A DNA stretch of 64,000 bases from Planctomyces sp. SH-PL14 (GCF_001610835.1 NZ_CP011270.1:930001-994000); one strand, 5' to 3'; shown: positions 43,898 through 53,850, counted from the first letter of the stretch. The notes: generated from the letters alone by a model not told the origin. Made by a program: numbers and translations.

Positions 43898-45151
43898 TCA
43901 GTCGCGGCCCGGCGCGGCCCACTCGGCCTTCAGAATCTCCGAGCCCCCGGCGGAGCCTTCGGAATGCGGCCGGCTCCACGGTCCCGGGACCTGCCGGACC
44001 ACGAACTCCGCGATCTGCTGGGCATAGAGAGCGTGCCCTGCGGCGGAGAGGCCGGGCGAGCGATCGAGATACAGCCGCTCGGGCTCCTGCGATCGCCGGA
44101 ACGCCTCATCGCAGGCGAGGCACGGGATCTGGGCCTCCTGGCAGAAGTCGCTCACGAGCTCGAAGGGGCGCCGGCTGGCATAGACGGCGCGGGGGCGGAC
44201 CCCTTCACGGGTCCGGACTTCAACGGACGGGCAGGCGTCTTCCGAGATCTGCCACGGCTTGGGGCAGGTCGTCACGACGTAGGCGACGTTCTCCGGGAGC
44301 GACTTCCGGACGTGCCCGAGGGCTTCGATCGCGTGCTGAATCGGGATCGACCAGTCGGGGGGCGTGTCTTCGAGCCAGCGGTAGCGGTTCAGCGGATCGC
44401 CCAGGTCGGAGCGGGTCCGGGGAGAGGATCGCCGGGCCCAGATCTCGGCGAGCTGGAGCTCGGCCCACTCGATCGTCAGGAAATGCTCGCGCAGGCCGCG
44501 GGCCAGGTCGGTGCGGGTCTCCTGCAGACCGGGATGAATTGCACACCGGGGGGCGCGGTCCTTCCCCATCAGGACGAAGGTCCGCATCGCGTAGTCGTCC
44601 GCGATGTCGCTCATGTCGAAATGATGGACGACGAGATCGGGCTGGAGGCACAGGAGCGTGTGGCGGACCCACAGCGCGGCCTGGAGCGGGCAGCCCCCGG
44701 GGATCGCGGCGTTGAGGACTTCGATCCGCCGCGGCGAGGTCGACTTGAGGATCTGCTCGAGCTGCGCGGAGACGAGCTCGTCGGTGTAGACCTCCGAGCC
44801 GAAGACCATGTCGTCGCCGAGGAGCAGGACGCGGTAGACGTCGGCGGGCTTGGGGATGGCGACGACCGGCGCGCGGAGGCCGAAATCGTTCAGGCGGATC
44901 TCGATGTCCTGGCCGGTATCGGGGTGGGCGCGGAGCAGCCGCTTGCCGGGGATCGGTTCGAGATAGGTCGTCCGGCTCGGCCGGCAGACATCTTCAAGAA
45001 GCGTTTCGTGGACCCGTTCCGGACCCGCCGTGGAGCACGTCTCCGAGACCTTCCGGCACCGCAAGCCCACTTCGGCGGCGCAGACCAATAGCGCCAGCAG
45101 CAGGACTGCCGAACAGAAGCTCCAGACGCTCTTGATGGCGGAGAAGAACAT
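43898..45151 (-). CDS. SGNH/GDSL-like membrane-anchored protein lacking the catalytic Ser
   Basis: 417 residues with an N-terminal membrane anchor (FCSAVLLLALLVCAAEVGL). The fold resembles SGNH hydrolases of the kind used in cell-surface glycan acetyl transfer: LNDFGLR, then VLLLGDDMVFGSEV (block I) and SPGLSAAGHALYA (block V, His373). In block I the nucleophile position is Asp114 instead of Ser (GDD for GDS), so normal esterase chemistry is not expected. Alternatively it binds a glycan without cleaving it. The assignment rests on motif order only. Confidence 0.6.
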   Translation of the reverse strand: MFFSAIKSVWSFCSAVLLLALLVCAAEVGLRCRKVSETCSTAGPERVHETLLEDVCRPSRTTYLEPIPGKRLLRAHPDTGQDIEIRLNDFGLRAPVVAIPKPADVYRVLLLGDDMVFGSEVYTDELVSAQLEQILKSTSPRRIEVLNAAIPGGCPLQAALWVRHTLLCLQPDLVVHHFDMSDIADDYAMRTFVLMGKDRAPRCAIHPGLQETRTDLARGLREHFLTIEWAELQLAEIWARRSSPRTRSDLGDPLNRYRWLEDTPPDWSIPIQHAIEALGHVRKSLPENVAYVVTTCPKPWQISEDACPSVEVRTREGVRPRAVYASRRPFELVSDFCQEAQIPCLACDEAFRRSQEPERLYLDRSPGLSAAGHALYAQQIAEFVVRQVPGPWSRPHSEGSAGGSEILKAEWAAPGRD

Positions 45152-45358
45152 CGACCGCCCCGGACTCCCTTCGTCGGCGGACGGAAATGAGGCGGAATCC
45201 TACTGACGGGAAGGGTTTGGAGACAATGCGGACTTTCCGGCCCTGCGCTCGACGTGGATTCGCGAGATTCGGGACCGACGCCGACCCCCGGAGGCGATCT
45301 CGGCGTCGGCCGCGGCTAACCTGTGAGGAGAAATTTCGCTCTCCCCTGGTCCCCACTG

Positions 45359-46288
45359 ATGCCGAGTCGCGACGAGTTCTCCCTGATTGACTGGATTCGC
45401 CAGCACACCCAGATTCGCGAGCCTGTTGCGACCGGGATCGGGGACGACACCGCCATCCTGAACGGCCCGGCGGGGGGGCGGCAGGTGCTCGTGACGACCG
45501 ACATGCTGATGGAAGGGCGGCACTTCCGGCTGGAGACGGCGACGCCGCAGCAGATCGGCCGCAAGGCGCTGGGGGTGAATCTCAGCGATATCGCGGCGAT
45601 GGCGGGCCGCCCGACGGCGGCCTTCATCAGCCTCGCCCTGCCGCAGAGCGGCGGCCGGCGGCTGGCCGAGGGGCTCTACGAGGGGATGAACGAGCTGGCC
45701 GAGCGGTACGAGGTTTCGATTGCCGGGGGGGACACGAACGCCTGGGACGGGCCGCTCGTTCTCAACGTCACGCTGCTTGGGGAGTCGTCGGCGAAAGGCC
45801 CCGTCCGTCGGGCGGGGGCGCGGCCTGGGGACCGGCTGTTCGTGACCGGTCCCGTAGGAGGAAGTCTGCCGTCGGGACGGCACCTGACCTTCGAGCCGCG
45901 ACTGCGCGAGGCTGCGCTCCTTCACGAGCGGTTCGACCTGCACGCCCTGATCGATCTCAGCGACGGAATCTCGTCCGACCTGGGCCATATCGCGACGGAA
46001 AGCGGCGTCCGGGCGGTGCTCATCGCCGACCAGATCCCGGTCCACGCCGATGTCGATCCCGCGTTCCCGGCCGAAGAACGCCTGCGGCACGCCCTCGGAG
46101 ATGGCGAAGACTTTGAACTGCTGCTGGCGGTCGGACCGGAAGACGCCGACCGGATGCGAAACTCGCCCGATCTCGCGTGGCTGACGGAGGTCGGCCGGAT
46201 CGAGGCGGGCGAGGGATGCTGGATTCAGGACCGCAGCGGACGGGTCAGCCCGCTGGAAGCGGCGGGATGGGTCCACCGCTTCGACTGA
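45359..46288 (+). CDS. thiL: Thiamine-monophosphate kinase
   Basis: 309 residues from ATG 45359 (MPSRDEFSLIDWI); the frame also allows a GTG at 45323. ThiL phosphorylates thiamine monophosphate to the active diphosphate with ATP. Signatures of the PurM-like fold are TGIGDDTAIL, VTTDMLMEGRHF, VNLSDIAAMAG, SIAGGDTNAW, DLSDGISSDL and GDGEDFELL. It is convergent with the TIM-barrel isomerase gene, 17 bases apart. Confidence 0.93.
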   Translation: MPSRDEFSLIDWIRQHTQIREPVATGIGDDTAILNGPAGGRQVLVTTDMLMEGRHFRLETATPQQIGRKALGVNLSDIAAMAGRPTAAFISLALPQSGGRRLAEGLYEGMNELAERYEVSIAGGDTNAWDGPLVLNVTLLGESSAKGPVRRAGARPGDRLFVTGPVGGSLPSGRHLTFEPRLREAALLHERFDLHALIDLSDGISSDLGHIATESGVRAVLIADQIPVHADVDPAFPAEERLRHALGDGEDFELLLAVGPEDADRMRNSPDLAWLTEVGRIEAGEGCWIQDRSGRVSPLEAAGWVHRFD

Positions 46289-46305
46289 CCGCGACGCACC
46301 GGCCG

Positions 46306-47046
46306 TTACAGCAGCGTGTCGAGGAGCATCCGCAGCTTCCGCATTTCCAGGCCCCGCTGGTCCGGCGCCGTCTTCTCCGGAAGGAGTTCGACGCTCAGGC
46401 CGCGGTCGTAGTTGTACCGCTCGAGGACCGAGATCAGCTTGCCGTAGTCGAGCTCGCCGAGGCCGACTTGGGTCTGCAGTTCCTGGGCGGTCGAGTCCCG
46501 CAGGTGCATGTGGTACGTGTAGGGAGCGACCAGTTCGGAAATCTTGTCGAGATTCTGGGCCATGAAGTAGCTCGGATCGAAGGTGATCCCCAGCCCCTTC
46601 ACCGACTGGCAGAGCTCGACCGCCGTGTGGGGGTCTTCCGTCAGACGACGGGCTTCGGTCTTCAGCGAGACCCGGACCCCTTCGGCAACGGCGATCCGGA
46701 CGATCTCCCGCAGCCGGTCGACTTCCATGTTGAACGGCGTCCCGACCACCGGCGACGGGATCGTGATCTGCGTGATCCTCAGCGTCTTGGCGGCCCGGCA
46801 GACGAGCGGGAAGGCGACGATCTCGGGGTCCCCTTCGAAGCAGATCGCCACGGGGGCCAGGCGGGTCTGTTCGCGGAATTCGACGGCGAACCGCTCCGGG
46901 TCGCTGATCAGCTTCTGCAGGGAAAAGTGGGTGGCGGCTTTGTCGAGCCAGAGTTCCACCTTGTCGAAATGCAGCTCGGCGATCTGCTGGCACGCATCGA
47001 AGATCGGCAGATCCCAGAAACACCGGGTGGAGGCGGCGATATACAC
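46306..47046 (-). CDS. Xylose-isomerase-like TIM-barrel protein
   Basis: 246 residues. Start GTG 47046 is 7 bases after AGGGAG; a TTG at 47052 is an alternative. The sequence follows the sugar phosphate isomerase/epimerase (AP endonuclease 2) fold: ELHFDKVELWLD, SLKTEARRLTEDP, GITFDPSYFMAQN, HMHLRDSTAQELQ and LSVELLPE, with Glu, Asp and His at barrel strand ends as metal ligands. The substrate is not predictable. Its stop is 17 bases from the convergent thiL stop. Confidence 0.82.
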   Translation of the reverse strand: MYIAASTRCFWDLPIFDACQQIAELHFDKVELWLDKAATHFSLQKLISDPERFAVEFREQTRLAPVAICFEGDPEIVAFPLVCRAAKTLRITQITIPSPVVGTPFNMEVDRLREIVRIAVAEGVRVSLKTEARRLTEDPHTAVELCQSVKGLGITFDPSYFMAQNLDKISELVAPYTYHMHLRDSTAQELQTQVGLGELDYGKLISVLERYNYDRGLSVELLPEKTAPDQRGLEMRKLRMLLDTLL

Positions 47047-47347
47047 AGGCAAACTCCCTTAGGTCCCCCTTCTCCCGACGCAGCCGTGCCAGATCCATCA
47101 TCCCTGAATGAGGCCGGGCGCACTGGCCTCGCTCGTCAATCACCTGGGGGACAGGAAACCGAGGAAGCCACTGCAGGACCCGCCGTCGCGGCCTGCGCTC
47201 TGTTTTGGACTGTATTTCTTAAGGCCGAATGACGCAAGTTTTTGCATCGCCGTGCGGTGACAAATTGCCGTCTCCGTTCGAAAGACTGGAGACCGCGGCC
47301 CCTTCGTGACCTTTCCGACAGCCGGAACTTCGCTCCGGTGAGGGGGA
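47047..47347. other. Intergenic region without gene
   Basis: About 300 bases between two minus-strand genes. I see no convincing ORF. CCGGAACTTCGCTCCGG near 47323 can form a 5-bp hairpin just after the BshC-like gene and may be a weak terminator. Confidence 0.4.
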
Positions 47348-49003
47348 TCACTTCTCCAGGTGCCGCTCGATCCGTTCCCACAACTGTTCCAGATTCGCCC
47401 GCGGGTGCAGCGGCCAGGCAAAATCCCGGCTTCCGAGCCTCCGCGTGGAGAGCTCGCGGGCCTCGCTCCGGGCGAGATCGGCCTGCGCCGCCTGGACCGA
47501 GGACTCGACCTGCGACCGCCAGACGGTCCTCAGAAATGCCAGTTCCAGCGCGGAACTCGTTCTTTCGCCCCCCGACGGGGCGGCCATTCGCTCCACGACG
47601 TCCAGTTTTTTCCCGAGCGCCTCCGCGCCTTCGCCGTCCGGGAGGTAACGCTCCGGATTCCATTGCTGGTCCCGAAGCCGCCACCGCAGGTCGTGCGGAC
47701 GGGGGAGGGTCGGGGACGAATCCCCGGCGATCGGCAGCCGGAGGGTGGCGGTCAGGACCATGTAGGGGGGCGGTTCAATGCCGAGCCAGGTCCGGAGGAT
47801 GTCGTCGGTCACTTCGTCGTAGAGGGCCCCGCCGATGCCGTGGAGGAACAGGTCGCACAGGCACAGCCGGGCGAAGAGCGTCGTCGTCAGGGCCCGCGTC
47901 CGGATTTTCCAGCCCGCCGCCGAGAGCCGCCCCAGCGCTTCGGCGATCGCCTCGGGGCCGTCGCTGGCCGAAAGGTCCCATTCGTCGATCCGCTCCTGGT
48001 CCCGGTAGACTTCCGCGAATCGGCCGTCGCGCCAGCGAATGAACAGCCGGCCGCGGTGCGTGGCGCCCGCCTTCCAGATCCAGAACGGGGTCTCGACCCG
48101 CCCCTCCCACACCTGGAGGTCGGGCATCGGCCGCATCGCGTTGCGGACCTTGTGTCGCCAGCGGTAGCGGTCGAGTGCCGCATTGTGGGCAGCTCGAAAC
48201 TCCGCCGCCTGACGGAGCAGGACCGCGGCGAAGAGGCGGAAACCGGCCGAGTCCCCGACGACACTCAGGGGCAGTTCCCGGTTGCGGCAGTTCCAGGCGG
48301 CTTCCCTTTCGATTCGCGCCTTCGCGGCGACCTGAGCCAGCCTCTTCTCGCTGAGTGCCATCGAGTCAGCGAGCGACGGCAGCCCGATGGGATCGATCCC
48401 CCACGGCTGCATCGCGCCCCGCACTACTTCGTTGAAGGCCGCGAAGGTCTCCGGCGACTGGATCGCCGCCTCTTCCCAGGGGCCTGCGGAGTGGGGCGTA
48501 TCGAACGGAACCTCGACGAGCCGCGGCGTCTCGACCGTCCCCGCCGGCGCGGCGACGGCGGCCCGCGCGAGCAGGTCGTTGTCGACGATCAGGTTCCAGG
48601 CGGAGGACTCAAGGGCCCGGGCGACGCGGGAGGCGGCGATGTTCTTGGCCCAGACACCCGGGTGAAAGAACTCCGGCTGGTGCCCCGTTGCGATCAGCGG
48701 CGCGTCCGGATCGAAGGCCGGGGAGGAAATTCCCCAGCCCGACATTACGCCGCTCGACAGTTCGGCGAGTTCGGTCCGGATTTGTCGACGGAAGAGCCCG
48801 AGAGAACCGGCTCCCCAGCGGAGTTCGCTCCCGTCCAGCCGCGCCCGGGTCGCCCTGGCGGTGCGGATCGCATCCGCCAGGGAATGACTTGTCAGGACGC
48901 CATAGTTCTCAAGAGGAGCGCGCCACACCCGCGGGGGACTTTCCGACACGAATCTCTCCACCGTCTCGCCGGGAGTCTCTGCACCCGGCGAGGATATCTT
49001 CAC
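47348..49003 (-). CDS. Uncharacterised BshC-like protein
   Basis: 551 residues. The segment IATGHQPEFFHPGVWAKNIA resembles the TGQQPGxxxGPxYxxxK segment of BshC, the cysteine-adding enzyme of bacillithiol synthesis. The N-terminal helical layout and a C-terminal long helix (SALELAFLRTVWRSQVESSV) are also compatible. Overall identity cannot be judged by eye, and bshA/bshB are not in the window. Its GTG start overlaps the previous gene's stop (GTGA), so the two are translationally coupled. Treat the family call as tentative. Confidence 0.5.
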   Translation of the reverse strand: MKISSPGAETPGETVERFVSESPPRVWRAPLENYGVLTSHSLADAIRTARATRARLDGSELRWGAGSLGLFRRQIRTELAELSSGVMSGWGISSPAFDPDAPLIATGHQPEFFHPGVWAKNIAASRVARALESSAWNLIVDNDLLARAAVAAPAGTVETPRLVEVPFDTPHSAGPWEEAAIQSPETFAAFNEVVRGAMQPWGIDPIGLPSLADSMALSEKRLAQVAAKARIEREAAWNCRNRELPLSVVGDSAGFRLFAAVLLRQAAEFRAAHNAALDRYRWRHKVRNAMRPMPDLQVWEGRVETPFWIWKAGATHRGRLFIRWRDGRFAEVYRDQERIDEWDLSASDGPEAIAEALGRLSAAGWKIRTRALTTTLFARLCLCDLFLHGIGGALYDEVTDDILRTWLGIEPPPYMVLTATLRLPIAGDSSPTLPRPHDLRWRLRDQQWNPERYLPDGEGAEALGKKLDVVERMAAPSGGERTSSALELAFLRTVWRSQVESSVQAAQADLARSEARELSTRRLGSRDFAWPLHPRANLEQLWERIERHLEK

Positions 49004-51183
49004 TGCATCTCAGGAGGCAGGAGGGCTCCGACCTTCTTGAGATGCTCTTCCCAGCGGGCATACGCGGCATCCCGCTGCCCCTTGGGAAGCACTGGCTTAT
49101 AGCTGTACGTCTTGCCGGTGAGCGTGACAAGGTGGAAGAATCCGAGTTCGCGGATCGCGATGTCGTCATGGGTCAGGACATCAACGATCTGCCGCGACGC
49201 CTGCGGGTCCCGCGCGGCCTGCGGCGGGAAGCCCCACAGCAGCGTGATCACCCCCGGCACGTCGCTGTCGGGGAACACCCGTCCGACCTCTTCGGTCAGC
49301 AGGACTTCGTTCTGCGGGTTCTCCGCCAGCCACTCCCGCAGTCCGATGATGGCGGCGATCCGCGCCTCCTCATGCTTCGACTGCAGGGACCGGACGAGCT
49401 CGCGGTAGTTTCCGGTCAGGGTCAGCGTCCGGACCGCCGCTTCCGCCATCCGGGCGATGTCGGACTTCGACACCGCCGGGATGCTCTGACTGACCGTCTG
49501 CTCGAGGGCGAATTCCTTCTCAAAGGACCGGGCGAACTGCTTCTGCGTCGGCGTCACCTTGATCCCGCCCGGGACCATCCAGGCCGGAAGGGCCTTGAGC
49601 TGCCCCTGGGCCTTGCCGGCCGCCAGTTCCATCCAGGTCAGCTCCCCGGCGTCGGGACGGATCGCCACCGCCGCTCCCCCGGCGGGCTGGACCGTCACGC
49701 TGCCGCGGGAGACGACGAGTCCCCCCGCGACCGGGAGCGGCATGCCGTCGGCGGGCCGGCCGAACGGCTGCGGAGGAACGACGTCGAGGCCGACCACCGT
49801 GTTGGCTTCCGGGAACGTCACTTCGTAGACCCGTCCGGCGACGGTGAGCTGCATTTTGACCGGCGGATCGGCCGGGACCGACGTCCGCGTGATCAGGACT
49901 TTTCCTCGCGAGATGACCACGCCGAAGGAGACCGCCGGCGTGGACGGCGAGAAACGGACTGCCGTCTCGCCGAACGCGGTGAGATCGAGCTTGCCCCCTT
50001 CGATCTGGAAGGTGGCGTCAAACGGCTCGGGGACGCCGATCGTCTCCTGGGCATGGATGACCGACCGCCGCGGCAGGACCGTCCAGTCCCCCGCCTGCTG
50101 GAGGAGGGCCACGCCGTCCGTGCTGCCGTAGAGAATGTCCGCGAACTTGAGCGGCGGCACCGCCGGCGCAACAGGAGGCATCGGGGCCGGAGGAGCCGGC
50201 ACGGTTCCCGGCATGGGAGCGGGGGGAACCGTCGCCGCGGGCATGGGAGCCGGCATCGGCGTCGTGGCCGGCACGGGGACGGGAGGCATCGGTTCCGGGG
50301 TCGTCGCGGGAACGGGAGGGGCCGGGGCGGCGGCCATCTCGGACGGCTTCGCGATCGGGGCGGTGGCCACGACAGCGGTCGTCCCCGCCATCGGGGGGAC
50401 CGCCGGGGCCGGTTCGTTCAGGTCGGGGACCGGGGGGACGAGGTTTCCGTCCGCGACGGCGGGGGCCGGGGCGGACGGAGCGGGGGTCTCGCCGGGAGCG
50501 GGCTCTGCGGGGGGGGACGGAACGTCGCCTTGAGCGAGCGCGTCGGAGGGAACCGTCGGCTTGAGCGACTGATCGTTGAGAACCCAGACCAGCCAGCCGA
50601 GGCCGAGGGCCACGAGCAGCCCGGCGGTGATCCGCGAGCCCCACGGTTTCCGGCGGAGATAGTCGGGAATCTGCGGCTCAATCCGCGCTGCGCTGGAAGG
50701 AGCTCCGGCGGCCACGACTCCCGCGCCGGCTGCGGTTCCCGCCGCCACGGCGCCGGAACGGGCCGCATCGGCCGCGGGGACCGTTTCAATCGAACGGGTG
50801 ACGTGTCCCACGGCGTACATCCGCTCCTTGAGCGTGGCCGGGACTTCGATCGGTTCTCCGAGGACGATCGACAGGATCTGGTGTGAGGCGGCCGCCTCCG
50901 CCAGATGCATGTCGGAATCGAGGCAGAGCTTTTCCAGCTCGGCGATCGCTTCCGGCGTGAGCGTGTTGTCGAGGTATTCGGCGACGATGTTCGGATCCGG
51001 ACCCGATCCCGGGCCGGCAATCTCGGGGGCGCCGATCCGCCGCTTCCGGAGGACGGCGCGAATCCGCTCCACCTGCTCCATGGCGGCGGAGTTTTCCTGA
51101 ATCCGCTGCCCGATGTCTTTCGCGGAGGTCGGATCGAGGACGTCGTCCAGATAGGCCAGCAGGGTTCGCAGGGTCAGTCGCAT
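49000..51183 (-). CDS. Large single-pass membrane protein, FecR-like outer part
   Basis: 727 residues; ATG 51183 follows a good GGAGGTG. The N-terminal ~130 residues are helical with TLLAYLDDVLDPTSAKDIG and IVAEYLDNTLTPEAIAELEK, two related segments like the cytosolic domains of planctomycete anti-sigma-type proteins. One membrane helix (ITAGLLVALGLGWLVWVLN, about 185-203) precedes a Pro/Ala-rich linker. The outer part has beta-rich FecR-like features (DWTVLPRRSVIHAQETIGV; GGLVVSRGSVTVQPAGG) and a C-terminal helical domain. No sigma factor is adjacent. Coupled to the BshC-like gene. Confidence 0.65.
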   Translation of the reverse strand: MRLTLRTLLAYLDDVLDPTSAKDIGQRIQENSAAMEQVERIRAVLRKRRIGAPEIAGPGSGPDPNIVAEYLDNTLTPEAIAELEKLCLDSDMHLAEAAASHQILSIVLGEPIEVPATLKERMYAVGHVTRSIETVPAADAARSGAVAAGTAAGAGVVAAGAPSSAARIEPQIPDYLRRKPWGSRITAGLLVALGLGWLVWVLNDQSLKPTVPSDALAQGDVPSPPAEPAPGETPAPSAPAPAVADGNLVPPVPDLNEPAPAVPPMAGTTAVVATAPIAKPSEMAAAPAPPVPATTPEPMPPVPVPATTPMPAPMPAATVPPAPMPGTVPAPPAPMPPVAPAVPPLKFADILYGSTDGVALLQQAGDWTVLPRRSVIHAQETIGVPEPFDATFQIEGGKLDLTAFGETAVRFSPSTPAVSFGVVISRGKVLITRTSVPADPPVKMQLTVAGRVYEVTFPEANTVVGLDVVPPQPFGRPADGMPLPVAGGLVVSRGSVTVQPAGGAAVAIRPDAGELTWMELAAGKAQGQLKALPAWMVPGGIKVTPTQKQFARSFEKEFALEQTVSQSIPAVSKSDIARMAEAAVRTLTLTGNYRELVRSLQSKHEEARIAAIIGLREWLAENPQNEVLLTEEVGRVFPDSDVPGVITLLWGFPPQAARDPQASRQIVDVLTHDDIAIRELGFFHLVTLTGKTYSYKPVLPKGQRDAAYARWEEHLKKVGALLPPEMQ

Positions 51184-51434
51184 CGCACACCTCCGGAGTT
51201 TCCTTCGCGCCGCGGTTCGGACCGGCGGCGGGCTCGGGAAAACGGGTTCTCACTGGATTAGTGGGCGCGGCCGCGAGGGTTCGTACAAGATTCCGCCGCT
51301 TTCCGTCCGGAAAGCGGATCTTTTCTTCGAGCCCGCGACGCAAGAGACTTCACATCAGCCACTTACGCACAGTTGAGGCAATTTGAAGTTTGCCCCCGGC
51401 CTCGATACCATCCGGCCACCCGCGTCGCAAATCT

Positions 51435-52391
51435 ATGCCACACACTCTCCCCTCCGTCGACCGTCCCCGCTGGACGCGACGCCATTTGCTCGGCCTCCAG
51501 GACCTCTCGGCCGACGAGATCCGCACCATTCTCGCCGAGGCGGCCCGTTACAAGGAGCGGTGCGCCGGCGGCCAGAAGCTGGACGACCTCCGCGGCGTCA
51601 CGGTCGCGAACCTGTTCTTCGAGCCCTCGACCCGGACGAAGACCAGCTTCAGCCTCGCGGCCAAGCGTCTGGGGGCCGACACCGTCGACTTCACCGCCTC
51701 GACCAGCAGCCTGACGAAGGGGGAGACGTTCCTCGACACCGCGCTGACGATCCAGGCGATGGGGGTCCAGCAGATGGTGGTCCGTCACAGCACCTCGGGG
51801 ACCCCCGCGCTGCTCTCGGCCAACCTCGAGTGCAGCGTCCTGAACGCCGGGGACGGCACGCACGAACACCCGACGCAGGGGCTGCTCGACATCTTCACGA
51901 TCCAGGAGCGGAAGGGGCCGGACTTCTCGAAGCTCACCGTGACCCTCGTCGGCGACATCAAGCACAGCCGGGTTGCCCGGTCGAACATCTGGGGACTGAC
52001 CAAGCTCGGCGCGCGGGTCATCCTGTGCGGACCGCCGACGCTCGTCCCGACGGAGTTCCAGGCGCTCGGCGTCGAGATCCGGCACAACTTCGACGATGTC
52101 CTCGAAGAATCCGACTGCGTCAACCTGCTGCGGGTTCAGTTCGAGCGGCAGCGGGGGGCGTTCTTCCCCTCGATCAGCGAATACGCCCACCTGTATGCCA
52201 TGACCGAGGAGCGTCTGAACCGGGCTCCGGAGGACGTGGTCGTGCTCGCTCCCGGCCCGATCAATCGCGGCGTCGAGATCACCCCCAGCGTCGCCGACGG
52301 ACCGAACTCGGTGATCCTGAACCAGGTCAGCAACGGGCTCGTCGTTCGCATGGCGTGCATGTCGCTGCTCAAGGAAGCGGTGTCGGGATGA
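51435..52391 (+). CDS. pyrB: Aspartate carbamoyltransferase catalytic subunit
   Basis: 318 residues from ATG 51435. It condenses aspartate with carbamoyl phosphate, the first committed step of pyrimidine synthesis. Carbamoyl phosphate binding is shown by [14 protein letters not shown], with [10 protein letters not shown] and [16 protein letters not shown] further on. No pyrI regulatory subunit is visible. The dihydroorotase-like gene follows after 67 bases, an arrangement typical of bacteria whose PyrB assembles with an active or inactive dihydroorotase. Confidence 0.96.
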   Translation: MPHTLPSVDRPRWTRRHLLGLQDLSADEIRTILAEAARYKERCAGGQKLDDLRGVTVANLFFEPSTRTKTSFSLAAKRLGADTVDFTASTSSLTKGETFLDTALTIQAMGVQQMVVRHSTSGTPALLSANLECSVLNAGDGTHEHPTQGLLDIFTIQERKGPDFSKLTVTLVGDIKHSRVARSNIWGLTKLGARVILCGPPTLVPTEFQALGVEIRHNFDDVLEESDCVNLLRVQFERQRGAFFPSISEYAHLYAMTEERLNRAPEDVVVLAPGPINRGVEITPSVADGPNSVILNQVSNGLVVRMACMSLLKEAVSG

Positions 52392-52458
52392 GGACGTTTT
52401 GGGCGAGCGCCGGCTCGGCCCTGAGTCCTTTCCGTTTCTGAAGGCCCTATTGGAAGTC

Positions 52459-53739
52459 ATGAGCGAACTCTGGATCCGCAACGGACGCCTGATCGATCCC
52501 TCCTCCGGGACGGACCGCCGCGGAGACCTTCTGGTCCGCAACGGGCTGATCGCCCCCGAGGGGGCGGTGCCGGTGACGGACTGTCCGGTGATCGACGCCG
52601 TCGGCCTGATCGTTTCGCCGGGCTGGATCGATTGCCGGGTTGCCCTTCGCGAGCCGGGGTTCGAAGAGGATGAGACGATCGAATCGGGGACCTCGGCCGC
52701 GGTCGCCGGGGGCTTCACGACGATCGCCAGCCTTCCCGATACGCAGCCGGTCGTCGAGACCCGCGCGGCGGCGGAGTTCGTCGCCCGGCAGGCGGAACGG
52801 GCCGGGCACTGCAACGTCCTCCCGCTGGGTGCGGTGACCAAAGGGACCGAAGGCCAGGAGCTGGCGGAGATCGGCCAGCTGGTCGCCGGCGGGGCGGTCG
52901 GGTTCACCGATGGCAAGCGGCCGCTGGCGAATGCCGAGGTCATGCGGCGGGCGCTGCAGTACTGCAGCATGTGGAGCAAGCCGATCCTGCATCATCCGCA
53001 GGTGCCGGAGCTCGTCACCGGCGGAGTGATGAACGAGGGGTTCCACTCCGCGGTCCTCGGACTCCGCGGGATGCCGACCGCCGCGGAAGAGATCATGGTC
53101 CGCCGCGACATTGCTCTCGCCGAGCTGACCGGGGGCCGGATTCACCTGACCGGGATCTCGTCGCGGCGCAGCGTCGACGAGCTGCGCGAGGCCCGCAACC
53201 GGGGGATCGCGGTGAGCGCGGACGTGACGCCCGCCCACCTGCTGCTGACCGACGAGGCCATGACCTCGTACGGGGCGAACTACAAGCTCGACCCGCCGCT
53301 CCGTACGCAGACGCACATCGAGGCGCTGATCGCCGGACTCAAGGACGGGACGATCGAGATCATCTCGTCGGATCACACGCCGGTGGCGGCGGAGAAGAAG
53401 GCCCGGGAGCTGGATGTCGTCCCGTTCGGGATCATCGGGCTCGAGACGGCGCTGTCCGCCTGCCGGGCGGCGCTAATCGAGCCGGGGTACCTCACCTGGG
53501 GCGAGCTCCTGTCGAAGTTCACGATCGGTCCCGCGCGGCTGTACGGCCTGATCACGAAGGGAACGCTTCAGGCGGGAGCCGATGCCGACCTGACGATCTT
53601 TGATCCGGATGTCGCCTGGACGGTCGATGCGTCCCGGTTCCGGTCGAAGAGCGGCAACACGCCGTTCCACGGACAGACGATGCGGGGCCGGGTCCGCTAT
53701 ACGATCGTGGATGGACTTGTCCGCTATCAGGATGAGTGA
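52459..53739 (+). CDS. Dihydroorotase-like protein, probably catalytically inactive
   Basis: 426 residues from ATG 52459, with GGAAG upstream. The amidohydrolase fold is complete (PGWIDCRVALREPGFEEDET; SSDHTPVAAEKK; GADADLTIFDPD), but the metal-binding HxH is CRVA instead of HVHL, so both first-site histidines are lost. Later positions (LHHPQ, RIHLTG, SSDH) remain. Pairing with pyrB fits the non-catalytic PyrC-like subunits (PyrX/PyrC') known to hold aspartate transcarbamoylase together in some bacteria. The active enzyme here is presumably the 6.2-kb copy. Confidence 0.82.
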   Translation: MSELWIRNGRLIDPSSGTDRRGDLLVRNGLIAPEGAVPVTDCPVIDAVGLIVSPGWIDCRVALREPGFEEDETIESGTSAAVAGGFTTIASLPDTQPVVETRAAAEFVARQAERAGHCNVLPLGAVTKGTEGQELAEIGQLVAGGAVGFTDGKRPLANAEVMRRALQYCSMWSKPILHHPQVPELVTGGVMNEGFHSAVLGLRGMPTAAEEIMVRRDIALAELTGGRIHLTGISSRRSVDELREARNRGIAVSADVTPAHLLLTDEAMTSYGANYKLDPPLRTQTHIEALIAGLKDGTIEIISSDHTPVAAEKKARELDVVPFGIIGLETALSACRAALIEPGYLTWGELLSKFTIGPARLYGLITKGTLQAGADADLTIFDPDVAWTVDASRFRSKSGNTPFHGQTMRGRVRYTIVDGLVRYQDE

Positions 53740-53850
53740 GTCCCTCCCCGGACAGTGTTCGCTCTGAATCGAGAAACGGTGGCGGCGCTGTTCGAATGAG
53801 GCCGCTCGCCCGCGCGTCTTGCCTGAGCCCGATGGCTCCCTGGAGAGGTC

